Below, piece after piece: positions 26,378-36,003 of a stretch of DNA of 64,000 nucleotides. Source of the stretch: JAFGJQ01 sp964495075 (GTDB lineage: Bacteria > Planctomycetota > Phycisphaerae > UBA1845); assembly GCA_964495075.1 (NCBI GenBank), contig CAZBUJ010000014.1:19530-83529 (forward strand), in the 5' to 3' direction. The position numbers and the translations under genes are program-made. A model generated the notes under the pieces. The model ran no database searches. It saw only the letters and a program-made list of their open reading frames with translations, and was not told the origin of the DNA. Each line of letters begins with the position of its first letter. The stretch's first letter is position 1.

Positions 26378-29300
26378 ATGAAGTCAGTACAGTCAATCGC
26401 GTGGGTGGTCGCGATTGCGATCGGCCTGACGGGGAGCGTCAGCGCGGACACGCTCTACGTGGACGATGACGCCCCGGCGGGCGGCGACGGCCTGAATTGG
26501 GCCACGGCTTACAGACACTTGCAGGACGCGCTGTACACCGCCAGCGTCGATCCTACGATCAATGAGATCCATGTCGCCGGGGGTACATACACGCCGGACC
26601 AGGACGAAGCCGGGATCGTGGTGGCCGGTGACCCGCACGCCACGTTTCAACTCACGAATGACGTAACTGTCGGGGGCGGATACGCTGGCATTGGCAGCCC
26701 CGACCCTGACGCTCGGGACATTGACGTATACGCCAGCGAATTGAGCGGCGACCTGGCGGGCGATGACGGACCCGTATTCCTGGAAGAGTTCGCGATGTGC
26801 GTACGAGGTCCCGGTCTGCCTGTGCCCTCGGGGTGCGAACCAGCCGATCAGGATTCGGACGGCGACGTGGACTGGTCCGACCTTCCATTGCTGCTGGTCA
26901 ACATGAACTACAGCGAGAACAGCGCACATGTGATTACCGCGAGTGACACCGCGGACACGGCGGTCCTCGACGGGTTCACGATTCGGGGAGGTTTCGCACA
27001 CGCGTCGAACGGGACGGACAAAGGCGGTGGCCTGTACAGTCAGGACGGGAGCGCGACGCTGATCAACTGCGGATTCACCGGGAATTGCGCGTCCCGCGTG
27101 GGCGGCGGGGCGTACTGTGTCGGCCGGGACGGTGGCGAACCCAGGTTCGTCTCATGTGCGTTCACGTGGAATCTTGCCGGAGACCACGACCATCCGTCCG
27201 GCAGCGGCGGGGGCATGTTCATTTCTTCAACGGATTCTGGTACGACGCTGACGGATTGCACGTTCGTGGCCAACGCAACACCTGGGACGGCGGGCGGCTT
27301 GTTGTATGCGGGTGGTTCGGGGACCATCGCGGGTTGTCATTTCATCGACAACCGGGCCGAGGTGGGTGCGGGAGTCTGGACAACCGGCGAAGCGGAGACC
27401 ATCTTCACGGACTGCGTTTTTGAAGACAACACCGCCGCGGATTTCGGGGGTGGCCTAGCCGTCCGGTGGGACGGCAGTCTGACATTCAACAACTGTCTGT
27501 TCGATGCGAATGAGGCCCGGCGCGGTGGCGCTGTCTACGGCGATGAGGAAGATATCGAATGTTCTTTCGTCGATTGTGTCTTCCGTGATAACATCGCCAC
27601 GGAAGAGGGCGGAGGCGTTTACATCGATCAGAGCGAGGTGTCATTTGATAATTGCCTCATGGTCGGAAACTGGGGTATGACCACGGGCGGGGCGTTCTAC
27701 GTGGATGGCGATCACGACCATCCGATGCCGGTGTTCAGAAACTGTACCATTACGGAGAATCGCTCGGCTCAGCGCGATCCGGCGGGTGCCGGTATCGGTG
27801 GGACGGATCTGGCCGATTTCGTGATCAGGAACTGCATCGTATGGAACAATCGAAACGGGACCGGCTCCACCTTGGCGGCACAGATCCAGGGCTCGTCGGT
27901 CGATGTCGCGTATTCGTGTGTGCAAGGCTGGAACGGCAGCTACGGCGGAATCGGCATGATCGGCGATGATCCACTGTTTGTGGGTCCGGATGCCGAGGAC
28001 TACCGCCTCGCGGCATCATCGCCAAGCGTGAACAGGGGATCCAATTACGTCCCGGATCTCCCCGACCATGACCTGGACGGGGCGCCCCGAATCCGGCAAT
28101 GTCGCGTGGATATGGGGGCCTACGAATCGGATCATGTCCCGGGAACGTTCCTGGACTGCAACGAGAATGGCGTCGACGATGATTGCGACGTCTACAACGG
28201 GACGAGTCCAGACTGTAACCACAATCACGTTCCAGACGAGTGTGACGTGCTGAGCGGCTCCAGCCCGGACTGCAACGACAATAACATCCCGGACGAGTGT
28301 GACATCGCCGACGGCACCACGCCGGACTGCAACCTCAATCTTGTGCCTGATGAATGCGACATTGAAGCAGGCACCAGCGACGACTGCAACGGCAACGGCG
28401 TACCCGACGAGTGCGACATCGCCGACGGCACGAGCCCCGACTGCAACCTGAACGGAACCCCGGACGAGTGTGACATTGACACGGGCACCAGTGGCGACTG
28501 CGACGGCAACGGTGTGCCTGACGAGTGCGACCCGGACTGCAACGGCAACCACGTTCCCGATGCGTGCGATTTGACCGACGGCGTCAGCCAGGACGAGGAC
28601 GGCAGTGGTGTGCCCGACGAATGCGAGTCCGCGATCCTGTACGTCAATGCCCGCGCGACTGGAGGGAATTACGGTACGAGCTGGCAAGACGCCTTCCGTG
28701 ACTTGCAGAGAGCAATCGCGGTCGGGGCGGTGCCGGAGAACGCACTCGAGGAAATCTGGGTGGCGTCCGGCACATATCGACCGGATCGCGGGACCGGCAA
28801 TCGCTACCACAAGTTCCATCTCTACGACGGCGTCGATCTGTACGGAGGCTTTGCCGGCGATGAGTCGGAGCGAAATGAACGCGATCCGGCAGCCCAGGTT
28901 TGTATTCTGAGCGGTGACATTGGAGCGCGCGGCGACGATGGGGACAACTCGTATCACGTTGTCTGGGCGAGCGACGCAGGCGCAGGAACTGTCCTCGACG
29001 GGTTCGTCATCACGGGAGGCCGGGCCGACGGTTCCGAGCCGTACGATCGGGGTGCCGGGATCTACAACAACGGCGGGAGCGTAGCGGTTCGCAACTGCAC
29101 GGTGGCCGACAACCGCGCCTGGGCGGGTGGCGGAATGTGGAACGGCAACGGGGCGAGCCCGACGATCGCCACCTGCCTGTTCACGCGAAACACGTCCGAC
29201 CCCTGGGCCGGCGGGGCGATCAACAGCAACAACAGCACCCCGACGGTCATCGGCTGCACGGTTGCCGACAATCACGCGGTGTCCGCCGCGAACGGCGGAG

Positions 29301-29854
29301 GGTTGTTCAACCCCGGCGGTACGGAGATCACCCTTGCGAACTGCATCTTCTGGAGCAATACAGCCGTTGGCAGCGCCCACGAGGGGGCCCAGATCGGCCT
29401 TGGCACGATCACGATCGACTATTGCTGTGTACAGGGTTGGACGGGTGACCACGGCGGTCTCGGCAACATCGGCGCCGACCCGCTGTTCCTTGACCCCAAC
29501 GGGCCCGACGGAGACCCGGACACCTGGGAAGACAACAACTACCGTCTGCCATTCGCCTCGCCTTCCGTCAACACCGGCGACCCGGCGTTTGACCCGACCT
29601 CGCGCGACACTGATCTCGACGGCGGCCCCCGCGTGCGCTGCGGCCGGATCGACATGGGGGCGTACGAATACGGCCTCGGCGACCACAACTGCGATGGTGT
29701 CGTCGACCTGGCTGACTACGCCGCCTGGGACGGGTGCTTCACCGGCCCGGAAGCCGAACCCTACGATGACGGCTGCAAGGCCTTTGATGCCGACTACGAC
29801 TCCGACATCGACCTTCACGACTTCGCAGCGTTCCAATGGATCTTCGGTCCGTGA
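26378..29854 (+). CDS. Secreted right-handed beta-helix protein with DCN repeats and type I dockerin
   Basis: ATG at 26378 with AGGAGG 7 nt upstream; 1158 residues; signal peptide 1-25. There are two beta-helix modules, each opening with 'LYV....A.GG....W..A...LQ.A' (from ~25 and ~752) and containing repeated 'GGGxY' turns (GGGLYSQDGSATLINC, GGGVYIDQSEVSFDNC). Between them (593-750) lie nine ~20-residue D-C-N-x-N-x-x-P-D-E-C-D units. The C-terminal ~60 residues are a dockerin with two Asp-rich loops (NCDGVVDLADYAAW, DADYDSDIDLHDFAAF). Module one also contains an extra dockerin-like insertion at ~132-178. Likely a cell-surface or complexed polysaccharide-binding protein; no lyase active site is evident. 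Confidence 0.85.
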   Translation: MKSVQSIAWVVAIAIGLTGSVSADTLYVDDDAPAGGDGLNWATAYRHLQDALYTASVDPTINEIHVAGGTYTPDQDEAGIVVAGDPHATFQLTNDVTVGGGYAGIGSPDPDARDIDVYASELSGDLAGDDGPVFLEEFAMCVRGPGLPVPSGCEPADQDSDGDVDWSDLPLLLVNMNYSENSAHVITASDTADTAVLDGFTIRGGFAHASNGTDKGGGLYSQDGSATLINCGFTGNCASRVGGGAYCVGRDGGEPRFVSCAFTWNLAGDHDHPSGSGGGMFISSTDSGTTLTDCTFVANATPGTAGGLLYAGGSGTIAGCHFIDNRAEVGAGVWTTGEAETIFTDCVFEDNTAADFGGGLAVRWDGSLTFNNCLFDANEARRGGAVYGDEEDIECSFVDCVFRDNIATEEGGGVYIDQSEVSFDNCLMVGNWGMTTGGAFYVDGDHDHPMPVFRNCTITENRSAQRDPAGAGIGGTDLADFVIRNCIVWNNRNGTGSTLAAQIQGSSVDVAYSCVQGWNGSYGGIGMIGDDPLFVGPDAEDYRLAASSPSVNRGSNYVPDLPDHDLDGAPRIRQCRVDMGAYESDHVPGTFLDCNENGVDDDCDVYNGTSPDCNHNHVPDECDVLSGSSPDCNDNNIPDECDIADGTTPDCNLNLVPDECDIEAGTSDDCNGNGVPDECDIADGTSPDCNLNGTPDECDIDTGTSGDCDGNGVPDECDPDCNGNHVPDACDLTDGVSQDEDGSGVPDECESAILYVNARATGGNYGTSWQDAFRDLQRAIAVGAVPENALEEIWVASGTYRPDRGTGNRYHKFHLYDGVDLYGGFAGDESERNERDPAAQVCILSGDIGARGDDGDNSYHVVWASDAGAGTVLDGFVITGGRADGSEPYDRGAGIYNNGGSVAVRNCTVADNRAWAGGGMWNGNGASPTIATCLFTRNTSDPWAGGAINSNNSTPTVIGCTVADNHAVSAANGGGLFNPGGTEITLANCIFWSNTAVGSAHEGAQIGLGTITIDYCCVQGWTGDHGGLGNIGADPLFLDPNGPDGDPDTWEDNNYRLPFASPSVNTGDPAFDPTSRDTDLDGGPRVRCGRIDMGAYEYGLGDHNCDGVVDLADYAAWDGCFTGPEAEPYDDGCKAFDADYDSDIDLHDFAAFQWIFGP
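28154..28627 (+). repeat. Nine tandem ~60-bp repeats encoding DCN-x-N-x-x-PDECD units
   Basis: The units run D-C-N-[EHDLG]-N-x-x-P-D-E-C-D-[IV] plus a 6-7 residue G-T-S-linker. The seventh copy lacks the linker and the ninth is D-E-D-G-S-G. Each unit has calcium-loop-like Asp/Asn spacing and two Cys, so it is probably a stiff disulphide- and calcium-stabilised spacer. A three-copy version occurs in the paralogue at 46716-52157. Confidence 0.85.
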
Positions 29855-29944
29855 CGACTCTGGCTACGCACGGCTTTCTAGCCGCTATTCCCTTCGCGAG
29901 GTAGCGAGAGCTATGGGCGACACCAGGAGGGTCGGCTCAGGCGA

Positions 29945-31015
29945 TCAAGGGGTCTCGATAAGGTTTTGCTTGCAGCACTTGGCGCGGACACCCTGTTTGT
30001 GGCAGAGTTCCAGAAACGGAGCCACCATTCGGGCCTGGCTGATGGAGTGCGGGAGACGCCGGCTTCCACCGCGCCAGACCAGTTTTTCGCCGTCGGCACA
30101 GATCTGGTGGTGCGGCCCGATCAGGCGCACCTTGCCCAGCAGCCAGGTGGCCCCGCGCTCCACCGCCGAGATCTTCTCGGGGACGATGAGCCGAGCCTTC
30201 GTGCTGAATCGTCCCGGGGCCTGCGGCAGATGCATGGTGATCTGCTGCATCCGCTGGTCGTACACGCGAACCGTGTGGCTGTCCCAGCGGACCCAGACCT
30301 CCCGGCCCAGGTACTCCGGCGGCACCGAGTAGTAGGCCTTGTCCACCTCCACGTGACCGTCTCGATGGACCACCCGCCGGGCTTCCTGGAAGACAGGGAA
30401 CCGTTCGGCGGGCAACGGCAGCAACGCGGGCTTCTCGACCTCGTCGAAGGTCTTCTTGACCTGGTGACGCGTGGTGCCGTGGATCCGCGTGTCGGCCACG
30501 GTCGTCTCCCACTGGAGCAGGTGACGGTTCTGGGCCTCCAGGCTGTCGAACGTCAGGCCCTGCAGGCCGTTCCGCTGCACGTACTTCACCCCGCTTTCCA
30601 CCTTCCCCTTGTGGCGAGGCGTCCGCGGCTTCGTCGGCAGGATGGCCGTGCGATAGTGCGCGCAGAAGGCCTCGATCTTCGGGTTGAGGTCGGGATCGAA
30701 CCAGTCGGGCTTGAGGACGGCCGCCTTGAGATTGTCGACCACCAGCGTTCGCGGGACGCCCCCGAAGTGCCGGAAGGCGTTCTCGAGGCAGCGGATGAAG
30801 TTGTCCGTCGTTTGTCGCCAGACGACTTCACTGTAGGCCTTGCGGGAATGACTCAGGATCACCCGGAAGGCATGGGGCCGTCTCCGTTTGCCGTCGGCTT
30901 GAACGACCGGGGCCCCCTTGCCGAAGTCCACCTGGGCCTCGGCCCCGGGCTCGCACTCCATACGCCGAAACGGCCGGGCGGAGCGCTGGCCGAGCTTCCG
31001 CACGAACCGCCGCAC
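29945..31015 (-). CDS. IS21-family transposase IstA, N-terminally truncated
   Basis: 356 residues from the first available start (GTG at 31015). The same frame stays open to ~31140 and reads 'RDRILAKLDQGLSAKRIWQD', so coding extends upstream without a start. The integrase core is present: Asp in 'EAQVDFGKG', Asp in 'LVVDNLKAAV' and Glu in 'RHKGKVESGVKYVQRN'; the C-terminal beta domain follows (YYSVPPEYLGREVWVRWD). The N-terminal helix-turn-helix is lost and no istB lies behind it, so it cannot be autonomous. It joins directly to a recombinase tail at ~31150. Confidence 0.8.
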   Translation of the reverse strand: MRRFVRKLGQRSARPFRRMECEPGAEAQVDFGKGAPVVQADGKRRRPHAFRVILSHSRKAYSEVVWRQTTDNFIRCLENAFRHFGGVPRTLVVDNLKAAVLKPDWFDPDLNPKIEAFCAHYRTAILPTKPRTPRHKGKVESGVKYVQRNGLQGLTFDSLEAQNRHLLQWETTVADTRIHGTTRHQVKKTFDEVEKPALLPLPAERFPVFQEARRVVHRDGHVEVDKAYYSVPPEYLGREVWVRWDSHTVRVYDQRMQQITMHLPQAPGRFSTKARLIVPEKISAVERGATWLLGKVRLIGPHHQICADGEKLVWRGGSRRLPHSISQARMVAPFLELCHKQGVRAKCCKQNLIETP

Positions 31016-31109
31016 ACTGTGGTACTCGGCGGGGAATCCGTGATCGCGGACGAGGTCCTGCCAGATCCGCTTGGCGCTGAGTCCCTGGTCGAGCTTGGCC
31101 AGGATCCGG

Positions 31110-31421
31110 TCACGGAACGGCTCGCAGGCACTGGTCTGGACGCGGGCCGCCGACCCGGGCGGCGCCGTGGTCCGGCAGCTTGCCGACTGCCCCGTACGAG
31201 TCGATGACGCGAGGGTCGGTGTATGCGCCTCCGGCTAAGCGATAGTCCGTGTGCCGCAGGATTTCCACGATGGTTCGGGGTGACACTCCAGCCTGTTCCA
31301 GTTCGCTCGCCAAGATCACCCGCAAGCTGCGGAAGCCCGCGATGCGGCCGTCGGCCGTGCGGTGTGGCCTAGGCTTTTGTGCGCCAACGGCTCGCCTGTG
31401 CGGGTTTATCCCAGGCATCAT
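31110..31421 (-). pseudogene. Tyrosine recombinase C-terminal remnant between kinase gene and IS21
   Basis: The part at ~31160-31364 reads 'GFRSLRVILASELEQAGVS', 'RTIVEILRHTDYRLAGGAY', the H-x-L-R...L-x-H...Y end of phage-type integrases with the first His and the G-H Gly changed. Its upstream end runs into the last codons of the kinase gene and its downstream end into the IS21 piece, so it survives only as a scar. Confidence 0.55.
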
Positions 31422-34400
31422 AGAGGGCGATGATCCGGTTCAGGGCCGTGCAGGTCGACGGATCGTCGTCGCCCCTGGCCGTCTGGATTTCGCTGTAGCT
31501 ATGGAGCAGGAGGGGTTCGGCCTCCTCGTAGCGCTGCATGGTCAGCAGGCAGTAACCCATCGTGCACTCGGCCTGGGCGCGCAGCCACGTTTGGCTTTCC
31601 GGCAAGTCTAGACGGTCGTAGCTGCGAAGGCATTGGTCGAGGACAAGTTCGGCTTCCGCCGCTTCACCCGCCTCTGTCAGCAGCCAGCCCAGCGTGTGCA
31701 ACGAACGGGCCGTGCGCAGATGCGCATCGCCGTACCGGGCTCGTGTCGTCTTCAGTGCGCTTCGAGCGAGCGGCCCGGCTTCGACCAGTTCGCCTCGCCC
31801 AACGAGGAGCTCGGCCAAGTGGCGCCGGGCACTCACGGCGGCGGGGATGTCGTCCACGTCAAGGTCTTGGTAGATGCGGAGCGCGTCGCGCAGCGTCGAC
31901 TCAGCCTGGGTGACGTCGCCGGCCGCGTACTGTGCCATGCCAAGATACCTCATCGTGTCGGCCACGAGCGTGTCGCTGTCGCCGAGAAGCCGGCGACGCA
32001 TGGCTAGGACCTCTTCGTATTTCGCCACGGCTTCTTCGTGATCGCCCTGCAGGAGATCAATGCCGGCCAGTCGCGCGAGGCTTTCCGCCGTTTCCTCGTG
32101 TTCCTGTCCCAGGGCCTCTCGATTCAGTTCGAGCATGATACGGAACGCGCGCTGGGCCATTGCGTAGTGGCCGGCGTCACGGAGCCTCAGCCCGGCCTCG
32201 TAGTATCGCAAGGCGATGGTGGCGTTGTTCTCCCCCAATGCCTCGCGGAATACCTTGAAGTTGTCCTCGACGGCACGGTCTGCGGCGGCGGTGTCACCGC
32301 GGCTCCGCAGATAACGAACCAGGTTCGCGGCGGGGAGAAGCGTTCCTCGCTCGATCGGCCGCAGCGCCGCCACGGCCCGGCGTTGCGTGGCAACGGCCTT
32401 GCCGTCCTGCCCCGTCAAGTGATAGGCCAGCGCGAGCGTATCCAGCGCAGTCGCGACCTCGCCCTCGCTCATCTCGACGGCCTGCTCGGCAAGGGGGAGA
32501 GCGGCCTCGACATCCCGGAGATCGGGGGGGACACACACCAGCAAGGCGCACGCGTAGTCGTTCCGGATCCCGGGATCGTCGCCGTGCTCGGCCACCTGGT
32601 CGCGAAGGTAGTCGAGCAGCTCCTGGGAGAGTGCGCGGGCTTCGTCGATTCTGCCGAGGTTGACGAGCCAGTGCGCCGCCTGGTCGAACTCCGCGGGCAG
32701 CCGGACGCCCGGCGCGTCGGCGTGGCGCCGGACGACATCCAGGTTCTCGCGGATTACCGAGACGGCTTCGTCGGTTCGTCCCGCCTTCTCCAGGAAGATA
32801 CGGAATTCGGAGCGCGCCCTGCGTGTTTCGAGGTGTTCTTCTCCGAATGCGCCGGCGTACCCGTCCACGAACGCGCGATACATTTGCTCCGCTTCGGCGA
32901 TCCGGCCTCGCCGTTCAAGAAAACGGGCGAGATCGAGCGTGACCATGAGCGTGTGCCAGTGGTATTGTCCCCGGGAGTCGCGCAGGCCGGTCAGGGCTTC
33001 GTGGTAGAGGTGCTCCTTCTGCTCCTGCCGGTCACTTCCTCGCAGGGCGCGGGCGAGGCCGTGCATCGTCATGTACGTGAACGGGTGCTGGGGGCCGAGG
33101 ATGCGCCGGCAGTCTTCAAGGCCGGTGGCGAGGAACGGTTCGGCCTCGGCGTACTGAAACTGGTTCAGATGCACCCAGCCCATCAGGGAGCCGGTGAGGA
33201 TGTTGAGCGGGTCGTCGGGGCTGAGCGCGTTCGCCGCGATAGCGCGCACCTGGTCGACGAGGATCCGGCCCTCGTTCAGCTTCCACTGCGGCAGGCAGGA
33301 ACAGGCCCATCGCCACATCGTGACCAGCGTGTCGCGGTGTTCCGGGCCGAGCACGCGCAGTTGCGCCCGCAAGGTCTCATCGTAGAGTGCCTCGGATTCT
33401 TCGAAGTTGCGTTGGTCGGCCAGGACGGATGCGAGGATCGCCGCGGCGCTCAGGACTTTGGGGTGTTCATCGCCGTAAACCCGCCGCAGGCCGGCGTGGG
33501 CGGCTCGCACCAGACGTTCGGCCTGGCTGCTCTTGCCGGTGTCGGCAAGGATATCGCCCAGGGCGAGGGCTGATCGCAGCGTGTCGGGGTGTTCGTCCCC
33601 CAGCACTCGCCGGCGGATCTCGAGCGCCGCTTCCAGTTGGATCGCGGCGTCACGGAAGAGGCCGAGCCCCCGCAAGGTCATGCCCAGCGTTTCCCGGGAT
33701 GCGGCCTCCAGTTCAGGTTTGCCGGCGAATGCCCGGTCAAGTGTGGCGGCTGCTTCGCGAACCATCCTGGCCACGGACACGTCGCGCGGGAAACTGCCGG
33801 CCGGTCGAGCAGGAGCATTCTCATCGAGCGCGTAGGCCGAGAGCGCCCGGATCTGCATCGGATCGACCGACGCGAGCATCTTGTTGAAGAACTGGTTGAT
33901 CGCCTTGGCCGATTGTGCCTCGACGCGTGCGCGGTCGGCCTGCACCCCGGCCCGCTGTTCGGCGGCCAGAGCGCGATCCCGTTCGTCCCGCGCTCGCACG
34001 AATCCGATCGTCGCAGCGGCCAGGCCGATCAGGATTGCCACCGCGACCAATGAGCCGGCGACGAAGCTGATCCGGTTTCGCCGCACGAACTTCCGAAACC
34101 GGTAGCTCCGGTTCGGTGGCCGCGCCGCGACCGGCTCGTTGTCGAGGTAGTGCTGGACGTCGGCGGCCAAGGCGGCCACGGTCTCGTATCGCCGGTTTCG
34201 GTCTTTCTCCAGCGCCTTCATGACGATCCAGTCCAGGTCACCGCGCACGAGCCGGGTGAGTGCTTTGGGGTCTGCGCTTCGGGCGCTGGCCACTTCGCGG
34301 AGATCGCCGCCGAGCGCGCTCAGCCGTTGCGACGGTGTGGGCGGGTCCTGCTGGCAGATGATCTGTTGGATCTTGTCCGTGCCGGCGTTTCGCAGGGCGG

Positions 34401-35268
34401 CCGCTTCGCAGGGCGTCGTACCCGTGAGCAGTTCGTAGAGAAGGACGCCGAGGGAGTAGACGTCGGTGCGGGTGTCGATGTCGGCGCCGTGCATCGCGGC
34501 CTGCTCGGGGCTCATGTACTGGGGTGTCCCGATGAATCGCAGGTAGACCGTGAAGAAGGTCCTGTCCGTGAGACGCTGGTTCGTGGCCTTGGCGATTCCG
34601 AAGTCGATGATTTTGGGGGCCGGCGTCCCGTCGTGAAGCACGACCAGCACGTTGGACGGCTTGATGTCGCGGTGGATGACACCTTTCTGGTGGGCGTGCT
34701 GAACGGCGTGGCAGACCTGGACAAACAGCCGCAGGCGTGCCCGCGTGGATAGGCCGTTCCGATCGCAGCACTCCGTGATGGGCGTGCCCCTGACGAGTTC
34801 CATCACGAAATAGGGTCGCCCGGTATCGGTGGCACCCGCGTCGAGGACCCGGGCGATGCTGGGGTGATCCATCATGGCCAGGGCCTGCCGCTCGGCTTCA
34901 AAGCGTGCGATGACCTGCCGGGTGTCCATGCCGAGCTTGATGATCTTGAGCGCGACCTCTCGGTGGACGGGCTGTTCCTGCTCGGCCAAGAAGACGGAGC
35001 CAAACCCGCCTTCGCCGATGAGCCGCAGGATCTTGTAGGGGCCAATGCGTTCGTTTCCCGGTATCGCGTCCTGCGGCAATATCGAGGCCGCACATGCCAG
35101 CGAGGCGATCATCTCGTTGTCGAGATGGACCAGCAACGACTCGACTTCCGCCCGGACGGCGGGTTGATCCGCGCAGCGTTCGTCGAGGAACACCGCTCGC
35201 TGTTGGGGCGGCAGATCGGCGGCCTGCTGAAAGACTTCCTCGGCTTTGCGTCGCAGCAAGTCACTCAT
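31369..35268 (-). CDS. Transmembrane Ser/Thr protein kinase with long TPR sensor region
   Basis: 1299 residues from the ATG at 35268 (GGAG 8 nt before; longer start unlikely). Residues 1-75 are the helical planctomycete N-cap (MSDLLRRKAEEVFQQA). The PKN-type kinase domain spans ~78-360, with the Gly loop at 84-90 (LIGEGGFGSVF), K108, H199-R200-D201 (HRDIKPSN) and D222-F223-G224, all intact. One membrane span lies at ~400-422. The remaining ~870 residues are many tetratricopeptide repeats, most with Leu/Ala/Tyr TPR spacing (AIQLEAALEIRRRVLGDEHP, YEEVLAMRRRLLGD). It lies 156 nt after an ECF sigma gene on the same strand, a standard planctomycete pairing. Confidence 0.9.
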   Translation of the reverse strand: MSDLLRRKAEEVFQQAADLPPQQRAVFLDERCADQPAVRAEVESLLVHLDNEMIASLACAASILPQDAIPGNERIGPYKILRLIGEGGFGSVFLAEQEQPVHREVALKIIKLGMDTRQVIARFEAERQALAMMDHPSIARVLDAGATDTGRPYFVMELVRGTPITECCDRNGLSTRARLRLFVQVCHAVQHAHQKGVIHRDIKPSNVLVVLHDGTPAPKIIDFGIAKATNQRLTDRTFFTVYLRFIGTPQYMSPEQAAMHGADIDTRTDVYSLGVLLYELLTGTTPCEAAALRNAGTDKIQQIICQQDPPTPSQRLSALGGDLREVASARSADPKALTRLVRGDLDWIVMKALEKDRNRRYETVAALAADVQHYLDNEPVAARPPNRSYRFRKFVRRNRISFVAGSLVAVAILIGLAAATIGFVRARDERDRALAAEQRAGVQADRARVEAQSAKAINQFFNKMLASVDPMQIRALSAYALDENAPARPAGSFPRDVSVARMVREAAATLDRAFAGKPELEAASRETLGMTLRGLGLFRDAAIQLEAALEIRRRVLGDEHPDTLRSALALGDILADTGKSSQAERLVRAAHAGLRRVYGDEHPKVLSAAAILASVLADQRNFEESEALYDETLRAQLRVLGPEHRDTLVTMWRWACSCLPQWKLNEGRILVDQVRAIAANALSPDDPLNILTGSLMGWVHLNQFQYAEAEPFLATGLEDCRRILGPQHPFTYMTMHGLARALRGSDRQEQKEHLYHEALTGLRDSRGQYHWHTLMVTLDLARFLERRGRIAEAEQMYRAFVDGYAGAFGEEHLETRRARSEFRIFLEKAGRTDEAVSVIRENLDVVRRHADAPGVRLPAEFDQAAHWLVNLGRIDEARALSQELLDYLRDQVAEHGDDPGIRNDYACALLVCVPPDLRDVEAALPLAEQAVEMSEGEVATALDTLALAYHLTGQDGKAVATQRRAVAALRPIERGTLLPAANLVRYLRSRGDTAAADRAVEDNFKVFREALGENNATIALRYYEAGLRLRDAGHYAMAQRAFRIMLELNREALGQEHEETAESLARLAGIDLLQGDHEEAVAKYEEVLAMRRRLLGDSDTLVADTMRYLGMAQYAAGDVTQAESTLRDALRIYQDLDVDDIPAAVSARRHLAELLVGRGELVEAGPLARSALKTTRARYGDAHLRTARSLHTLGWLLTEAGEAAEAELVLDQCLRSYDRLDLPESQTWLRAQAECTMGYCLLTMQRYEEAEPLLLHSYSEIQTARGDDDPSTCTALNRIIALYDAWDKPAQASRWRTKA

Positions 35269-35424
35269 TTCAAGGCTCCAGGCCGTGTAATGCAGCGAAG
35301 CGGATGGGGGGCGACGCCATGATTGGCCCTCCATCAATCCGCGAAGGGGCTCGCGTTTCCCGCAGTGTTTCGCGTTTTTTTTCCTCGCGCCGCGCGATCT
35401 GGCGCGCCGGGTCGAACGCTGTCG

Positions 35425-36003
35425 TTACCCGTGGTCGCTGGCGGTGAGTTCGCGCTGGAGCCAGGCCCGGATGTACCGCCACTCGCGTTCGATCGTGCCG
35501 ACCGATACCCCGAGCGCGGAGGCGGTTTCGGCGGATGTCAGCCCCGCGAAGTACCGCAGGTTGACGATCTGGCCTTTGCGAGGGTCATCCTGCTCCAGTC
35601 GGTGGACGGCCTCATCCACGGCCAGCACGTCCTCCGAGGGTGGCATGACGGCCGGCTCCACCTGGTCGGTGTCGACCCGGCATCGATCGCCGCCGCGTTT
35701 CTTGGCCAGCTTGCGGCGTGCTTGCTCGACGAGGATGTCTCGCATGGCCAGCGCGGCGGCGGCGAAGAAATGCCCGCGGCTATCCCACCCCGGGTCTTCG
35801 TGGCCAACCACGCGCAAATAGGCTTCGTGCACGAGCGCCGTGGGCTGGAGCGTTTGCCCCGGAGGCACTTTCCTCAGCCTCGCCCGGGCGAGGGTCCGCA
35901 ACTCGTCGTACACCAGCGGCAGCAGTTCTTCGGCCGCCTGGAGGTCGCCCTGGGCGGCGGCGTGCAAGACATGGGTCACAGGTTTGCCGTGCTCAGCTGG
36001 CAT
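35425..36003 (-). CDS. ECF sigma factor of the planctomycete kinase-linked type
   Basis: 192 residues from the ATG at 36003, the usual size; two earlier starts add non-homologous sequence. It begins 'VTHVLHAAAQGDLQAAEELL', then 'LRTLARARLRKVPPGQTLQP', 'TALVHEAYLRVV' and 'HFFAAAALAMRDILVEQARR' (region 2), and ends 'NLRYFAGLTSAETASALGVS' and 'IEREWRYIRAWL' (region 4). This is the pattern of the ECF group often annotated as TIGR02999. Being upstream of, and co-directional with, the kinase gene suggests a phospho-regulated pair. Confidence 0.9.
   Translation of the reverse strand: MPAEHGKPVTHVLHAAAQGDLQAAEELLPLVYDELRTLARARLRKVPPGQTLQPTALVHEAYLRVVGHEDPGWDSRGHFFAAAALAMRDILVEQARRKLAKKRGGDRCRVDTDQVEPAVMPPSEDVLAVDEAVHRLEQDDPRKGQIVNLRYFAGLTSAETASALGVSVGTIEREWRYIRAWLQRELTASDHG

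Noticed and set aside
28154..28627. Regular repeats as a possible CRISPR array
   Set aside because: The repeats are coding, contiguous without unique spacers, and in frame with the beta-helix protein.
28016..29836. 606-codon antisense frame in the beta-helix gene (and similar ones at 47385-48554 and 49821-51623)
   Set aside because: The repetitive Val/Asp pattern is the complement of the DCN repeats and helix turns; no start context.
15498..31015. IstB remnant and IstA as the two ends of one 15-kb IS21 composite
   Set aside because: They lie on opposite strands, IstA lacks its N-terminus and IstB has only its tail; no matching terminal repeats were seen.
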